DNA of 64,000 bases from Macrocystis pyrifera. Lineage: Eukaryota > Sar > Phaeophyceae > Laminariales > Laminariaceae. Both the position numbers and the translations under genes were made by a program. The notes beneath the pieces were generated by a model. The model worked only from the letters and a program-made list of their open reading frames with translations. It was not told where the DNA came from and did no database searches. Of this stretch, positions 1-11,012 are shown piece after piece; positions within the stretch are counted from its first letter, which is position 1; every line of letters begins with the position of its first letter. Where the stretch lies: assembly GCA_031763025.1 (NCBI GenBank), contig JASSKH010000026.1:6602934-6666933 (forward strand), read 5' to 3'.

Positions 1-4
1 ATAT

Positions 5-97
5 CACATCAGGACATCAGGACCGTTGTACACAGCATCCAACCCACAGCTACTGTAGCATGGCAACACAGCCGCACAGACCCCCGTAAACAGCCAG
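5..97 (+). repeat. left arm of inverted repeat flanking LINE fragment
   Basis: This block is nearly the reverse complement of 2526-2610. Shared landmarks are the CATCAGGACCG end, the GGCAACACAGCCGCACAGA core and the inner CAGCCAG boundary. The short motif ACATCAGGA is doubled at the outer edge of this arm only. With the right arm it encloses about 2.4 kb of LINE-derived sequence. The arms could be terminal inverted repeats of a DNA transposon or two head-to-head copies of another repeat; the sequence alone does not decide. Confidence 0.7.
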
Positions 98-402
98 CAG
101 GCGAACCACAACACCAGCCCCGACGTTCTGTTGCCTTTGTTTCCCGTCATTCAAGGCAAAGCGAACATAGTTTGAGGAAAATCCAGGATGATGCCCTCGA
201 GAACGAGGTCGGAAGTTCGTTCTCAGTACAATTTCAAGTTTGATCCCGGGCGTCAACGTTTTTTTTTCGCGCCACCACCTCCATGGGAGGCCCAACGACG
301 TCCCGGAATCAATCCGTCGCGTTTGCCTGCTTTTGTGGTGGATCTGTGTTGCCGAGATCTAGATTGCCGGCATGTATGCACAGCTGCGAACGCCCAAGTA
401 GT

Positions 403-2520
403 ATATTGCCAGTTCAACTTCCTCATGTCTCTATTTGTCTTGAGTGGGTGCATTCCCGGTTCTGCTCTTAATACTGTATTACTAGTCGTACTTGAGCATC
501 TTAGGATTTTTTCAGCTGCTGTCATTTGTACTGTTTCCAACTATTTTACGAGTTTCGCGTTCCCTTCCCGTACTTGTCCTGCATATTCTAGCTTCGGTAC
601 TATCACATTCATCAGGATACATCTCTTAGTCCTAGTGTCAAGGTGCGAGTCTGTTAGGATCGCATCCATCTTGCCTACTTGTGCCTTACCCTTTCCTATT
701 ACTTTTGCTATATGTGTATCCAAGAGCAGTCTTTTGATATCTCTGCGCCAAGGTATGTATACTGGTCTACGATCGGCAAGTCATCTTCTCCCCACTTCCA
801 ACTGAAATTTACCGGGTTTACCTTATCTTCGTTGCAAACAACTACTGCGCATTTCTTGACGTTCGCCGTCACCCTCCATTTCCTGGTGTATTCTAGCGCC
901 TTCTCCATTTGTTTCTGCAATCCTTCGGGTGTTTCTGATATCCCAACAAAGTCATCCGCAAACATCAATCCCGATACCGCATCTTCCTCTACCGTGACTC
1001 CCTGCCTTGCTCCCTCGACTGCTACTATCAGGTCGTTAATATATATCTTGAATAAGTTAAGTGACAACGTACATCCCTGTGCAACTCCTTGTAAAATATC
1101 AACATACTTCGATGTTTCCTCGTCCAGCATCACAGCACTTGTCGCACATTCCGTCATATTTTTTCATCATTCTTCACATCTTTCCTCTGATGCCTATTTC
1201 CCACAGTTTTTTCCACAATCAATTTCTCCGTACTGTGTCGTAGGCTTTCTGCACATCTAGAAACAAACAGTACGTTGTTAGTCCCGCGTCTTTCCTACCT
1301 TGAATAGTCTTACCTAAGGTGTACACATGGTCTACGCAGCTACGGTTTGGCCAAAACCCTGCTTGCCCTTCGCTTATTTTGTCTTCATTCTCCATCATCG
1401 TTCCCTATCGTTCAAAATCTTCCAAAATGTTTTGCCTACTGTGCTTAGTAGCGTTAGCCCTCTATAGTTCCCCGGGCTAGCCTTATCTCCTTTCTTGAAT
1501 ATGTTTACTACTACTCCTTCTCTCCACCTCCTAGGTGCGTACTCGTTTTTCCATATCCAATTATACAACGTAGCCATCATGGTAAGCATTCCTTCTCCCC
1601 CATACTTTATCAATTTATTCACTATTTGGTCTGCCCCTGCTCCCTTTCTATTCTTAAGTTTAGCGACACACTTCTTTACTTCTTCCCTTGTGAACTCTCT
1701 CTGTACCACTGCTGTTTTCCCTTTCTGATGTATCTACGTTCGCCTCTGCGCACGCGTTGATTTCCTTCTCGAACTCTGCGTCGAACGTTTCGTTGGCTGT
1801 GGGTGTTCCTAGCTTACGGTAATGCTCTACTAGTACTTCCCTTTTCCCCTTTGAACTAACCATTTTACCGTTCTGTGCTCTTGGAGTAGCTATTCCCGTG
1901 TCTGCCTCTCCTGCTTGTTTGCCAAGTATCCCTTTTATCCCTACCCACATCTGCCTCATCCCGCCCTCAAAGTCTCCATTCGTTTTATTTACTACGTCTT
2001 TCCATATCCCTTTCTTCTTCTCTACCATCGCTTTTACTTTCTTTCTAGCTATAGCATATTCCTCCCATCCTATCGTAGTTTTACTCGATGTATACCGTGC
2101 GTGTTCCTTTCTCCTTGCTCTTCTAGCCTCTTTCACTTCCCCATCCCACCATTTTACTGCTCTGTTACGTACTATCAACTTCTTCCCTATTACTTTACTT
2201 GCTGTGGTCTTGACCAACTGTTTCCATCCTTCTATTATCCTAGCTCCTGCATCATCCGTCTCTATATCGTTCCTTGTGGTACCTATCCTTTCCAGCAGCT
2301 CGGAAACTTTCTCTGCATTTTTGGACATCTCTTCTTGGAATTCTTCCCGTTTCTCGTTTACTTCTAGTTTATCCATTCTCCATCGGTGCAATTTCCTACC
2401 TCGTCTATGTTTGATAACTCTCGTCTGTTGACTGTCCATATTAAACAGCGATCCGTAGTTCCTATGTCCGCTGCGCATACATGTAGTTCCGTTTCCTTAC
2501 CACTTCCATTTTCTACTACT
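403..2520 (-). mobile_element. decayed LINE (non-LTR retrotransposon), reverse transcriptase region
   Basis: Read on the minus strand, the pieces follow the order of a LINE ORF2. First comes the tail of an endonuclease-like domain (about 2520-2400). Next is a long basic charged linker (2478-1660), then the reverse transcriptase fingers with KNRKGAGADQI and NYRGLTLLSTVGK (1709-1395). The palm follows, with FLDVQKAYDTV in a broken stretch near 1250 and FADD in GLMFADDFVGI near 930. The thumb and C-terminal region ends at about 403. The pieces are in different frames, with in-frame stops near 1150-1260, so the copy is dead. The endonuclease N-terminus is missing, as in a 5'-truncated insertion, but the truncation coincides with the inverted-repeat boundary. 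The clade (RTE or Jockey-like) is uncertain. Confidence 0.85.
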
Positions 2521-2525
2521 ATATA

Positions 2526-2610
2526 CTGGCTGTTTACGGGGGGGGGTCTGTGCGGCTGTGTTGCCATGCTGGCTGTGGGTTGAGTGTTGTGTACGGCGGT
2601 CCTGATGTGA
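2526..2610 (-). repeat. right arm of inverted repeat flanking LINE fragment
   Basis: Partner of the block at 5-97. The arm has a longer G run (GTTTACGGGGGGGGG against five Cs on the other side) and lacks about eight bases present in the left arm next to the GCATGG motif. The outer end TCCTGATGTGA matches the doubled motif on the left. No clear target-site duplication can be tested because the left flank is the window edge. Confidence 0.65.
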
Positions 2611-3056
2611 ATCTTTGACGTGGCAGCGCCGACCAGTAGGACACGCTGAATTGCTGCGGTTCGTGTTTTCGATTTGCTTTTCGATTTCCAGCCGTCAACT
2701 TTTTTGTTTCGGCAATGGGTTGGAAATCGTTTGTTTTCTCGGAACCTAAAACACGAAGGAGGACATGTTTGGGCCAGGGACCAATCAGCACCTTGTTTAT
2801 TTTTGTTTCGATTTTCGATTTTCGATCATGTTTGGACACACCCTAAGGCCACACTTTATGCAATATTACTGTTGTGATTGAAAACGGAAGGAAGTCGGAT
2901 TTTCCACCAGACAACAAATCCCACCACATCGTTATTCGATGTGCCATCTTATCGTGATTTTGGTTTTATTTCAAGAGGGAATTAAAAAAAAAATAGAACA
3001 GAACTGATCCTTTGAGGTCCACGACACGAACGAGTCATTCACGCCGGGTTGGGCGA
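2611..3056. other. no recognised feature
   Basis: I see no convincing coding exon, RNA gene or repeat here. The stretch contains several TTTCGATTT-type A/T-rich motifs and a short A-run near 2985. Confidence 0.5.
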
Positions 3057-3268
3057 TCAACCTTCACCACCAGCTCCTCGAACGAAGGAACGGAACGTGG
3101 AACCTCCTGCGGAGCTGCGCAAGGGGTTTACTAGTTGCTGGGCCAGCGAGGAGTTCTCGCTCTCACGGAGCATGAGCTGCTTGCGGCGGTCATAGTCAGA
3201 AAAAATCCCGTTAGATTGTTTTGATACTGCTGTAGTCTCGTCCGATTCGTCCCCAAAGTTGTTTTGGC
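3057..3268 (-). CDS. possible terminal exon of an unidentified gene
   Basis: On the minus strand an open frame of about 70 codons follows a plausible splice acceptor (TGCTCTAG at about 3269-3276) and ends at a stop at 3057. Its composition is protein-like and unlike the low-complexity shadows around it. It has an acidic stretch (FGDESDETTA), a charged helix-like part (DYDRRKQLMLRESE) and a Ser/Gly-rich tail (SSAGGSTFRSF). I do not recognise the family. Upstream exons, at higher coordinates, would lie across the repeat block at 3.6-5.7 kb and were not found. It could be a gene remnant. Confidence 0.3.
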
Positions 3269-3574
3269 CTAGAGCAGCTGCAGTTGGGCGGCCGCAACGC
3301 ACGCGATGGTGGCCAAGGTACTGATGCCCTCCCTCTCCGTAGTGGCCGATGCACGAGTGCTGTGTCCCAGCTGTGTACAAGCTTGACCAAGCACGTCATG
3401 AGCCCAGTCTACTGGTAATTGGTGGTGATGAGGGCGCGACCTCAGTAATACCTGCAGTAGTCATATCTGCGATGCACCATGCTGGGCGAATGCGGATTAT
3501 TCTGTATTGTGCTGAACCAACACGAACGAACATCTACGTAGGCGGTCTCATGTATCCGTGACCACGTTGTGACG

Positions 3575-3794
3575 TTTGGGTTCATTACTTTCAAAGAAAC
3601 CTAAAATCGTCAGCAGCAGCAGAAGTGGCGGTGGCAGCAACAGCAGCAGCAGCAGCAGTTGGGCACACGAGGCCAGGGTCAGTGTCGCTGTATGCTCGAC
3701 TGGTCGGTCTAACTCAACCCTTGAACCCTTTGTACACATACTCGATTTTGTTGTGTGTTTCCCGATTCCCACCTTGAAATTCGGCATAAGGGTC
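3575..3794 (-). repeat. copy of dispersed about 240-bp repeat family
   Basis: Contains the family landmarks: GCAGCAGCAG blocks, GGCACACGAGGCCAGGGTCA, CCTTGAACCCTTTGTACACA and CCTTGAAATTCGGCATAA. The same landmarks recur at 4.86-5.1 kb, 32.6-33.6 kb (tandem, opposite orientation) and 48.3-48.5 kb. It has no coding content. This copy ends where the hAT-type MITE is inserted. Confidence 0.7.
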
Positions 3795-3802
3795 GTTTTT
3801 TT
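3795..3802. repeat. 8-bp target-site duplication (left), GTTTTTTT
   Basis: The 8 bases immediately before the MITE are repeated exactly at 4696-4703, immediately after it. An 8-bp duplication is the hAT-superfamily hallmark. Confidence 0.85.
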
Positions 3803-4695
3803 CAGGGCTTTTCGCGGGTCATGACCCGACCCGCGGGTCGGGTCACGGGGTGTTCAAAATGTCACGGGTCGGGTCGGGTCGGGTCAGGAAGTGTTCGAAA
3901 TCTCACGGGTCGGGTCGGGTCGGGTCAAGAGGTTTTCAAATCTCACGGGTCGGGTCGGGTCGGGTCAAGAGGTTTTCAAATCTCACGGGTCGGGTCGGGT
4001 CGGGTCAAGAGGTGACGAAAAGCTCACGGGTCAGGTCAGGTCATGACCCGCCAGAAACGGGTCACTCGCGGGTCGGCCCAGCGTGACCCGCGAGTCTTTT
4101 CTGCTGACCCGCGGGTCGGACCCGCGCATCCGGCCCGCGGATCCGACACTCAAAGCACTTCCCGCTTTCGTACCCAAAGGCTTTCTCGTACAAATGCTCA
4201 ATAATACTCCTTTGGTATCTTATTCACACATTAAAGCACTGCCAAATCCATATACGCATGCCCGCATCCACTTATGCCCACTACAGCCAGGGCACATATC
4301 GCTTGTGGGCACAAAAATGGATAATAAATTGTTTTGGAAGTGTCCACCCACGGGCCGGATCCACAGGTCGGACCTGCGGGTCAAGATAAATAGTCTCACG
4401 GGTCAAGGTGACCCGACCCGCATGAGACCCGTGTCTCACGGGTCAATCCGAAGGTCGCGAGTCGGGTCGGGTCGGGTCAGGAGGTTTTGAAATCTCGCGG
4501 GTCGGGTCGGGTCGGGTCAGGATATTTTCAAATCTCACGGGTCGGGTCGGGTCGGGTCAACAACTTTTTCAATCTCGCGGGTCGGGTCGGGTCGGGTCAA
4601 GAGGCTTTCAAAATCTCGCGGGTCGGGTCGGGTCAGCTGACCCGACCCGACCCGACCCGACCCGTGAGATTTGACCTGACCCGCGAAAAGCCCTG
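3803..4695. mobile_element. hAT-type MITE built from GGGTC repeats
   Basis: The element has perfect 19-bp terminal inverted repeats (CAGGGCTTTTCGCGGGTCA at 3803-3821, its complement at 4677-4695) and the 8-bp duplication GTTTTTTT. CAGGG-type ends with 8-bp duplications are typical of hAT elements. There is no transposase. Most of the interior is two minisatellite blocks (about 3840-4060 and 4450-4640). Their 30-36-bp units each hold runs of GGGTCGGGTCGGGTC and are separated by TTTCAAATCTCAC-like spacers. A non-repetitive stretch at about 4145-4370 sits between the blocks. The G-runs fit the G-quadruplex pattern. The element must depend on a hAT transposase encoded elsewhere. Confidence 0.85.
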
Positions 4696-4849
4696 GTTTT
4701 TTTAAAGACACGTTTTGGCAGTTTCTCTTGGAACTTTAGATTTGCCAATAATTTAGACATGCGAGTTCAGTTCATTTGGCAATTTTTTAGCAAGACTTGA
4801 AAATCCAAATTTCCTAAAACTTGCCAACAACGTTTTCGCTATCTGAAGA

Positions 4850-5690
4850 CGAAAAATCTGCACTTGACATGTTTTGTCCAACAGAAAGAACTTCTCGTAG
4901 CAGGTGCCACCACTATTACTGATGTACGACATCTACGGCAGAGCTTCTCCAGTAGCAAAACAGCGGCAACATCAGTAGCAGTAGGACACACGAGGCCAGG
5001 GCTAGCGTCGCTCTACACTCGGCTTGTGCACGTACTGGGTTTTGTTGTTGTGTTTCCTGATTCCGCACTCGTAAATTGAAGACGAAAAATCTACAACCTG
5101 GCATGTGTCCAACAGGGCTTCTCGTAGCAGGTGCCACCACTACTACTGCTGTACAACATCTACAGCAGATCTTCTCCTGCTTCTCCGTCCCCTCATCAGC
5201 AGGAGGGTGGGCCCGACAACACCACCTGCAGCATGTCTTGGGGACACGGCCCGAACGTTGCTGTGGACATGCACAGTCTGCCTACGAGTACTCGTAGAGT
5301 TGGGCTTCGTTAGGTAGAAGTAGAAGAACAACAACCCTTATGATATCTTACGGTTGTTGGTTCTGTTTTTTTAAACCATGGCCCAGCCATGTGCCTACAC
5401 ACATTGCCACACCTAGTTCGGCCAATTGAGAACGACTTACCACCGCACCAGCACGAGAAGGTTTCGTTTGCGTGTGTGCGTGCACAGAGCCCGCCGGGAC
5501 TGGAATTGGTGCCGTGTGCGTTGAGCGCGGTGGACAAACGTGGCCGAAAAAAAGTTGAATCATGACGACTGACACACATACAGAGAAACTCAAAACAAGG
5601 CGCCCTACCCTCGTATACGACTCGTTATGAAGAGGCTTTCTTCCTTGAGAAACTAAGAAAAAAAAAGGCTCGAGCTTCGCGCTCGCGCGC
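4850..5690 (+). repeat. long dispersed repeat, inverted relative to 32.0-32.9 kb
   Basis: Starts with a 240-bp family unit (GAAGACGAAAAATCTGC motif, CTCGTAGCAGGTGCCACCA). It continues through landmarks also present, reverse-complemented, at about 32,040-32,650: CCCCTCATCAGCA, GACACGGCCCGAACG, CTACGAGTACTCGTAGAG, GGGACTGGAATTGGTG, and a terminal block with a long A-run next to GGCTCGAGC. No coding capacity was recognised. The two copies are therefore inverted 27 kb apart. They may be ends or bodies of an uncharacterised non-autonomous element. Confidence 0.65.
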
Positions 5691-8117
5691 TTTATTATAT
5701 CCCATACAAAATTGTACAACGCCTCCGAGGTCTCGTACAAAAGCGTTTTCAATCACCTTCTGAAACAATATCAAGTGGTTGAAAAAGGCCGCCAAAAAAA
5801 CCAATGGGTCAAATAATATCATCGATAAAATCAAGGAGGAACTTTTTTTCAATTAACAGGCCCCATAAGACGCAGTTCTGATCAGTTTTGGTAAAAGTTG
5901 GGATCTAATACCCCGAAACTTCCGTAAAGATCAATATAATCACCCAAAATAATATTTGCATAAGATCCGACCTAATAAGGAAAAAATCTAATAGAAAAAA
6001 CGAATTAAACGAACAGACTTTTGTTTCGTAAAAAACAGCAGGTTGACCTACCTCTAACGAGAAAAAATAAACGAAGATAAAAGACGAAACAAGAATAAGA
6101 AGCCGAGTCGAATTTGTACCCGGTGCAAATTTCCAGGACGACTCAACCGCCACAGCACGTGATTCCCGGCGATAGCGCTCGACAACGACGGTGGATAGAC
6201 ACAACTCGAGCTCGCGAGGCACCCTCTACAGCAGGTGGTTCTCGTGGTCCAACCGCTCCTTCCGGAGGGCCCTAGATGTTGTGTATCGGTCATCGCTGTT
6301 CGATGCCCGACGTTTGAATGTTGAGTATATCTCATGTCGAAAAATAAACCGCCACAGCCACTTCCTGATTCCCCGGTGTCTTGCGAAGGCACCCCTTGGT
6401 GACGCCCTACCCGTACGTATATATGCTCGCGCCGTCAGCAGACAAGCCGCGTGGGAGCCACATGCACTACCTCGGCCATCGTGCGCTTGCCAACCGGTCG
6501 TGGAAACTTTATCGGAGCTTCATCCCAACGCTTTGAGCTCCTCCTATGTTCCTCTTCGACCCCGAGTAACCCGTATTTCGTTCATTTGGCCCCCATCTCG
6601 TAAACTCAAGTGCTCTAGGACTTGAAAAAACAAAAAAGAAACATGAAACAAAGGTATCGGGATCTCTACTCTATTTTTTCTTATTTTACCAATAAAACTC
6701 ACGTGCGCTCTAGTTTTGCTCTTCGTTTTCATAACATGTTTTATTTCGTTTATTTTTCCTCTTCAGGAGCGGCCCTTACGCCCCGAAAAATTACAAAAAT
6801 AGACGTAGACTCCAGCCGATGCCAGGAGCGAGCTCAGCGGGCACCGCGCCGAACAACACTTGTTCCAGGCATGAACATCATGTGATTGATACACATCACA
6901 TGTAGTTGCACCATGACACTAGCCGATCGTTCCCTTGATCCCTTCCCCCTAGGCTCTAGGAGCTGCAGGTCTCCGAATTGTCGTCGAGTCGCAGGCAGAG
7001 TTGTGTGCGGATATTTTACCCCATCACTGCACCACACTGCACCCCCCACTGCACCACACTACACCACACCACACCCCGCCACCATTGTACCATTGTCTGC
7101 CCGCCGACAACGGAAGTTTTGAGGGTAGGACTCCTGTCACACACCACATAGAGACCTGTGCTCGATTTTCGCGGCTACTGCCCATCGCTGTTGTGGCATG
7201 TGGGCCTAACATCCGTCGCCGCCTCCCGTTTCAGTAAGATTTTGCCCATGCTTGGTTTTTACTCGTCGTGATCCTGTTCGTTTAAATAAGCAAACCGATC
7301 ATTCTTGACATGCGTCGACCTCGAGCCACACGTCTCCAGCTTCACTATTAATAGCTGCAAGAGCGAAGCTCCCGTACGTGGCATGGAGGGCAGCAGGTCC
7401 CTTGACGACAAGTTGTTCGGCTCAGGAAACACGGAACCAAAATCACGAATTCTCCACTCTATCTTGAGTCAATATTTAGAAGGAAAAGGGCCTGAATCGG
7501 TCAACTCTAGAACCCATGTTGCATAAAAATTGGGGACGGGGAAGAAAAAGGGGCGACCCGAGGCCTTGGCCATCCGCCTACAGAGTACGTAGCTTGATGC
7601 AGCAGAAAAATCATGTAACAGCGTATCATACCAGGTAGGTCTCGTAATAGGTAGGCAACAAAGAGGGTCACGGCACCAGCACCAGCATGCAAGGCACCAG
7701 CAACGCGGCAGCTTCACGAGTACCCGCCCTTTCCCACGCATACAGAAACGCGGCCCGCAATCCAGCTGTCGAACATTCACCAACTCCAGCACAGCGTGAC
7801 AAGTAGAGGCCCGCGAGGTCTGCGAGCGCGTACAGACGCCCCTGTGCAGTGTGTGTGTCAGATGGCCCCTGCTTGTTCCGCCGAGAGCGCGAGCTCGTCT
7901 GGCGACTATGCTGTGTGGGCCTCTCTGTTCTGCTCCGTCTTGATGCGGGTGCTCTGTCGGGATGCGGCGGAGCAAGCTTCTCTCTTTCTGCTGGACATAA
8001 CAATGCGTCTGACCCAAATTCCAAGTGAAGTTGCCCCAAAACGGGACCGGTAAAGGGGGTGCCAGCCTTCAACTAGGGTAGCCACCGTTCTCTCGGCGAG
8101 CTGGGCATTTCTTAGGA
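5691..8117. other. intergenic stretch, no recognised gene
   Basis: Open frames on both strands are short and low in complexity, and none shows a family motif I recognise. An ACC/CAC-rich microsatellite lies at about 7020-7085. Unrecognised single exons cannot be excluded. Confidence 0.4.
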
Positions 8118-8213
8118 CACGAGCAGCGCAGGACGGAGCTGTCATTGGCCACGAGCAGCGCAGGACGGAGCTGTCATTGGACACGAGCAGCGCAGGACGG
8201 AGCTGTCATTCAG
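8118..8213 (+). repeat. 32-bp tandem repeat, three copies
   Basis: The unit CACGAGCAGCGCAGGACGG followed by AGCTGTCATTGG occurs three times in a row, starting at 8118, 8150 and 8182, with almost no divergence. No function is visible. Confidence 0.9.
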
Positions 8214-8640
8214 GCCCCTGCATGGAACCCGTCCGCGTTCGGTCCTGTGTACATCTCGCGCGGCAAAAAATCCCTCTCTTTGTACCTGAGAGAACGAAGG
8301 AAAGAACGAGGGAAACGAACGGAGGCCAACAAGTCTACTTTTGATGAGCAACCCTACCCTGCAGCCAGTTCCTTTTTTTTCTCACACACCTGCACGATCG
8401 ACGACTGCAGAAGAGGAGTGCGAACTTATCGTCGCTCCTCGCGCGTCTCGGATTTCTGCTCCTTGTTACGAAGCGCCATTGACAGCGGCAGTGGCGTTCA
8501 CATTGTCCGAGGGCCGTGGGGCGTAAATCAGTACGAGTGCGTTTCGTACGAAGACGAGCGCTAGACTCGTACTCATACAGCATGTTGAACTGGCCAACAA
8601 AAAAAATGCATCAATGGGCGCTTTTCCGTCTTCCTGCGGC

Positions 8641-8680
8641 GGGGGGGGGGGGGGGGGGGGGGGGGGGACGGGGGGGGGGG
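8641..8680 (+). repeat. poly-G tract
   Basis: Twenty-seven consecutive Gs, then ACG, then about eleven more Gs. Length in such tracts is often unreliable in assemblies. Confidence 0.9.
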
Positions 8681-9839
8681 CGCGCCACTTCAGACTTTGC
8701 TTGCCGCGAGGAGGCTTGCAGGTCCTGTTTTTGTGTGAGATGCGTGCTGCGTATTCTTTTTTTCGTCATGGCTCAAACAGCAGTCGGTGGATTCAGTGCG
8801 TCCATCTGGTGCCACAAAGTACCAGGGGATGCCTCGACCCCCTCCGAAGAGCATTGGAACGAACAGAAAGGATTGTTATTTGCCAGATTAATTGGTACCG
8901 ATTGGATATCTGGAAAGCGAATAGATTCCACGCAGCCCGTGTGAAACAGTGATTGCTGGGAGAGAAATAACAAGGTCCTATTTTGAGTACCCCCATTTTC
9001 TTGTGTAATAAAAGCATAACATCGGCCTTGTTGGTCAGGAGAACTGAAGGGCCTGCCCGAACGGGCACATAGTACAGTCTCCTTTGGTGTAGATGGACGC
9101 TAGATGCGGCCTAACATACTGTGGTGGCGTGTGCTGCTTGGCTTTGCACAAACAACAAGCAACTACCAAGCACACTGCTGCTGCTACTGCTGCTGCCGGT
9201 GCACGTAGCTTCGTTCGCCTTGGTCACCGCCGTGGGCGCCGCGCGCCGTGAACAGTCTACATGCACTACCCTCCGGACAACACAACCGCAACCAGTGCCA
9301 TGGATGAGAGCTAAAACGAGTTCAGCGTGGGCCCGAGTCTCGACGACTTGAGTGTGATGAGAATACGCACGAGGGAGGCAGCAGCCACCCTCCGCCCCGG
9401 CAAGGCTAGCTCTGTCTAGCACGGCATCATCCACGCCTACGGGCTCAGCGCCCCCTCCCCACCTCATGAGGCACCCTGGTCCAGAGGACGCAGTATCCGA
9501 CGACGGCAGGCACACAGGGTGGAAGAAGTCCCAGTGTGAGGTATGGCTAGGCGACCGGTTCGCTCTCGCACCGAGTCCCTGTCCACGAACACATGCAGGG
9601 TGTTGGTGTCTGCAGCGGTAATCCCGGCGCTCCTGATTCCTTTTAGGACCGCAGTCCGCAGTCCCGTTTTGGGGACAAGTTACTTGGAATTTGACTGCTT
9701 TGTCCCCAAAATGCGACTGCAGTTCTATAAGGGTTTAGGCTGCGCGAGCTTCACCACGGAAGACACGAGGCTGTCGCTTGGCGCTCCAGCGAGCCACCCC
9801 AGTGCAGGCTACGGGCGTCGGATGTGGTTACTTAAATCC
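8681..9839. other. no recognised gene
   Basis: An open frame on the minus strand (9515-9111) is fairly long, but it has no family motif and contains a Ser-rich tract read from a CTG/GCA run. I see no supported feature. Confidence 0.4.
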
Positions 9840-9844
9840 CTATA

Positions 9845-10260
9845 GAAGCGCCTTGCGGCCGGCCGGAGCACTGGTGGGAGCGGCGGCATCACCGGGAGCG
9901 GCGGGAGCGGCGGCATGACTGGGAGAGGCGGCGGCGGGGGCAGCGGCACGCGGCTGGACGGGGACATTTGTCGGCGGCGCGGAGCCAGGCTTATAGTATC
10001 TGTACCTCCACCTACGCCACGTGAAACACCCCGCGCGTGCCCACAATATCACCGCTTTCGTGGGCAACACCAACGTCGCACACACCGTGCACACCCCTCG
10101 CGACCCCGGAGAAATCACGAATCCAGAAGCCTGGTTACGATGCGTGGGCGGTAGAGTTGTTGACACAGGAGCTCGGGAGAAGAAAGGAGAAGGGGCCGAG
10201 CATGGAGTTCGGTCCAGGGGTCGACGACGTCGAGAGGAGACCTTCGAAGACGAACCGTCA
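9845..10260 (-). repeat. left arm of a large foldback (inverted) repeat
   Basis: The reverse complement of this arm matches about 10,463-11,006 with many indels. Shared landmarks are GGAGCGGCGGCAT, CAGCCGCCTG/CAGCCGCGTG, AACACCAACGTCGCACA, GCGACCCCGGAGAA and GTTCGGTCCAGGGGTCGACG. The two arms with the intervening loop make a foldback structure of about 1.16 kb. It has no transposase and no clear coding content. Confidence 0.7.
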
Positions 10261-10326
10261 GAGGCCTAGAGCTTTTTCTCACTACAGTAGTTGCAGTGTC
10301 GCATGTAGTGAAAATATTATGGTCTA

Positions 10327-10432
10327 TTACGTGCGACCATAGTAAATGAGACCAAATATTGTTAGTAAAAATAGGGAATATATATAGGTTTTAGTGTGTA
10401 CCGTAGGTGCTATTTACTATGGTCCTCCGTAC
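10327..10432 (-). mobile_element. 106-bp MITE (TA target site), copy 1
   Basis: Flanked by TA on both sides (10,325-26 and 10,433-34). It has terminal inverted repeats around ACCATAGTAAAT / ATTTACTATGGT. Reverse-complemented, it aligns along its whole length with the copies at 17,281 and 28,698, including the interior AAAACCTATATAT block. A TA duplication and about 105 bp length suggest a Tc1/mariner-type MITE. It lies in the loop of the foldback repeat. Confidence 0.8.
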
Positions 10433-10462
10433 TAGCCTTTTGACGTTTTTCCTTCGAAAGCG

Positions 10463-11006
10463 TCCTCTCGACGTCATCGACCGCTGGACCGAACGTGTTG
10501 TTCAACCCCTCCTCTCGACGCCATCGACCCCTGGACCGAACGTGTTGTTCAACCCCTCCTCTCGACGCCATCGACCCCTGGACCGAACGTGTTGTTCAAC
10601 CCCTCCTCTCGACGCCACCGACCCCTGGACCGAACGCGTTGTCCAATCCCTTGAGCCCCTCTTTTCCCGACCTCTGATGTCGACAACTCTACCGCGCACA
10701 TATCGGAACCAAATTTCTCAGCCTGTGGCTTCTCCGGAGTGGCGAGGGGGCGTGCAAGGTGTTGTGCGACGTTGGTGTTGCCAGCGAAGACGGTTACAAC
10801 GTGGGTGTCGCACGGGCTGTTTTTATGTTTTACCTGGCGTGCGTGGAGGTACATGTGCTGACCCTGGCTCCGCGACGCCGGCACGTGTTCCCGTCCAGCC
10901 GCCTGACGCTGCCCCCGCCGCCCCCGCTCCCGCTCCCGCCGCGCCCGCCGATGCCGCCGCTCTAACCATTGCTCCGGTCTGGTCGGGGCGAGCGTGGGCG
11001 CTGTAA
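10463..11006 (+). repeat. right arm of foldback repeat
   Basis: Partner of 9845-10,260. This arm is longer because a 47-bp segment within it has been amplified into a tandem array. Its outer end (GCCGATGCCGCCGCT then CCATTGCTCCGG) mirrors the left arm's outer end. Confidence 0.7.
10464..10651 (+). repeat. 47-bp tandem repeat, four copies
   Basis: Units starting CCTCTCGACG at 10,464, 10,511, 10,558 and 10,605 are almost identical. Each contains CTGGACCGAACGTGTTG. The left foldback arm has only one equivalent unit, so the array expanded after the inverted duplication. Confidence 0.9.
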
Positions 11007-11012
11007 CAGGCG

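Noticed and set aside
3850..4705. Coding of the GGGTC repeats (open frames rich in HGSGRVGS)
   Set aside because: Simple translation of the minisatellite inside a MITE.
10464..10651. CRISPR-like array
   Set aside because: Direct tandem 47-bp units without unique spacers, in a eukaryotic foldback repeat.
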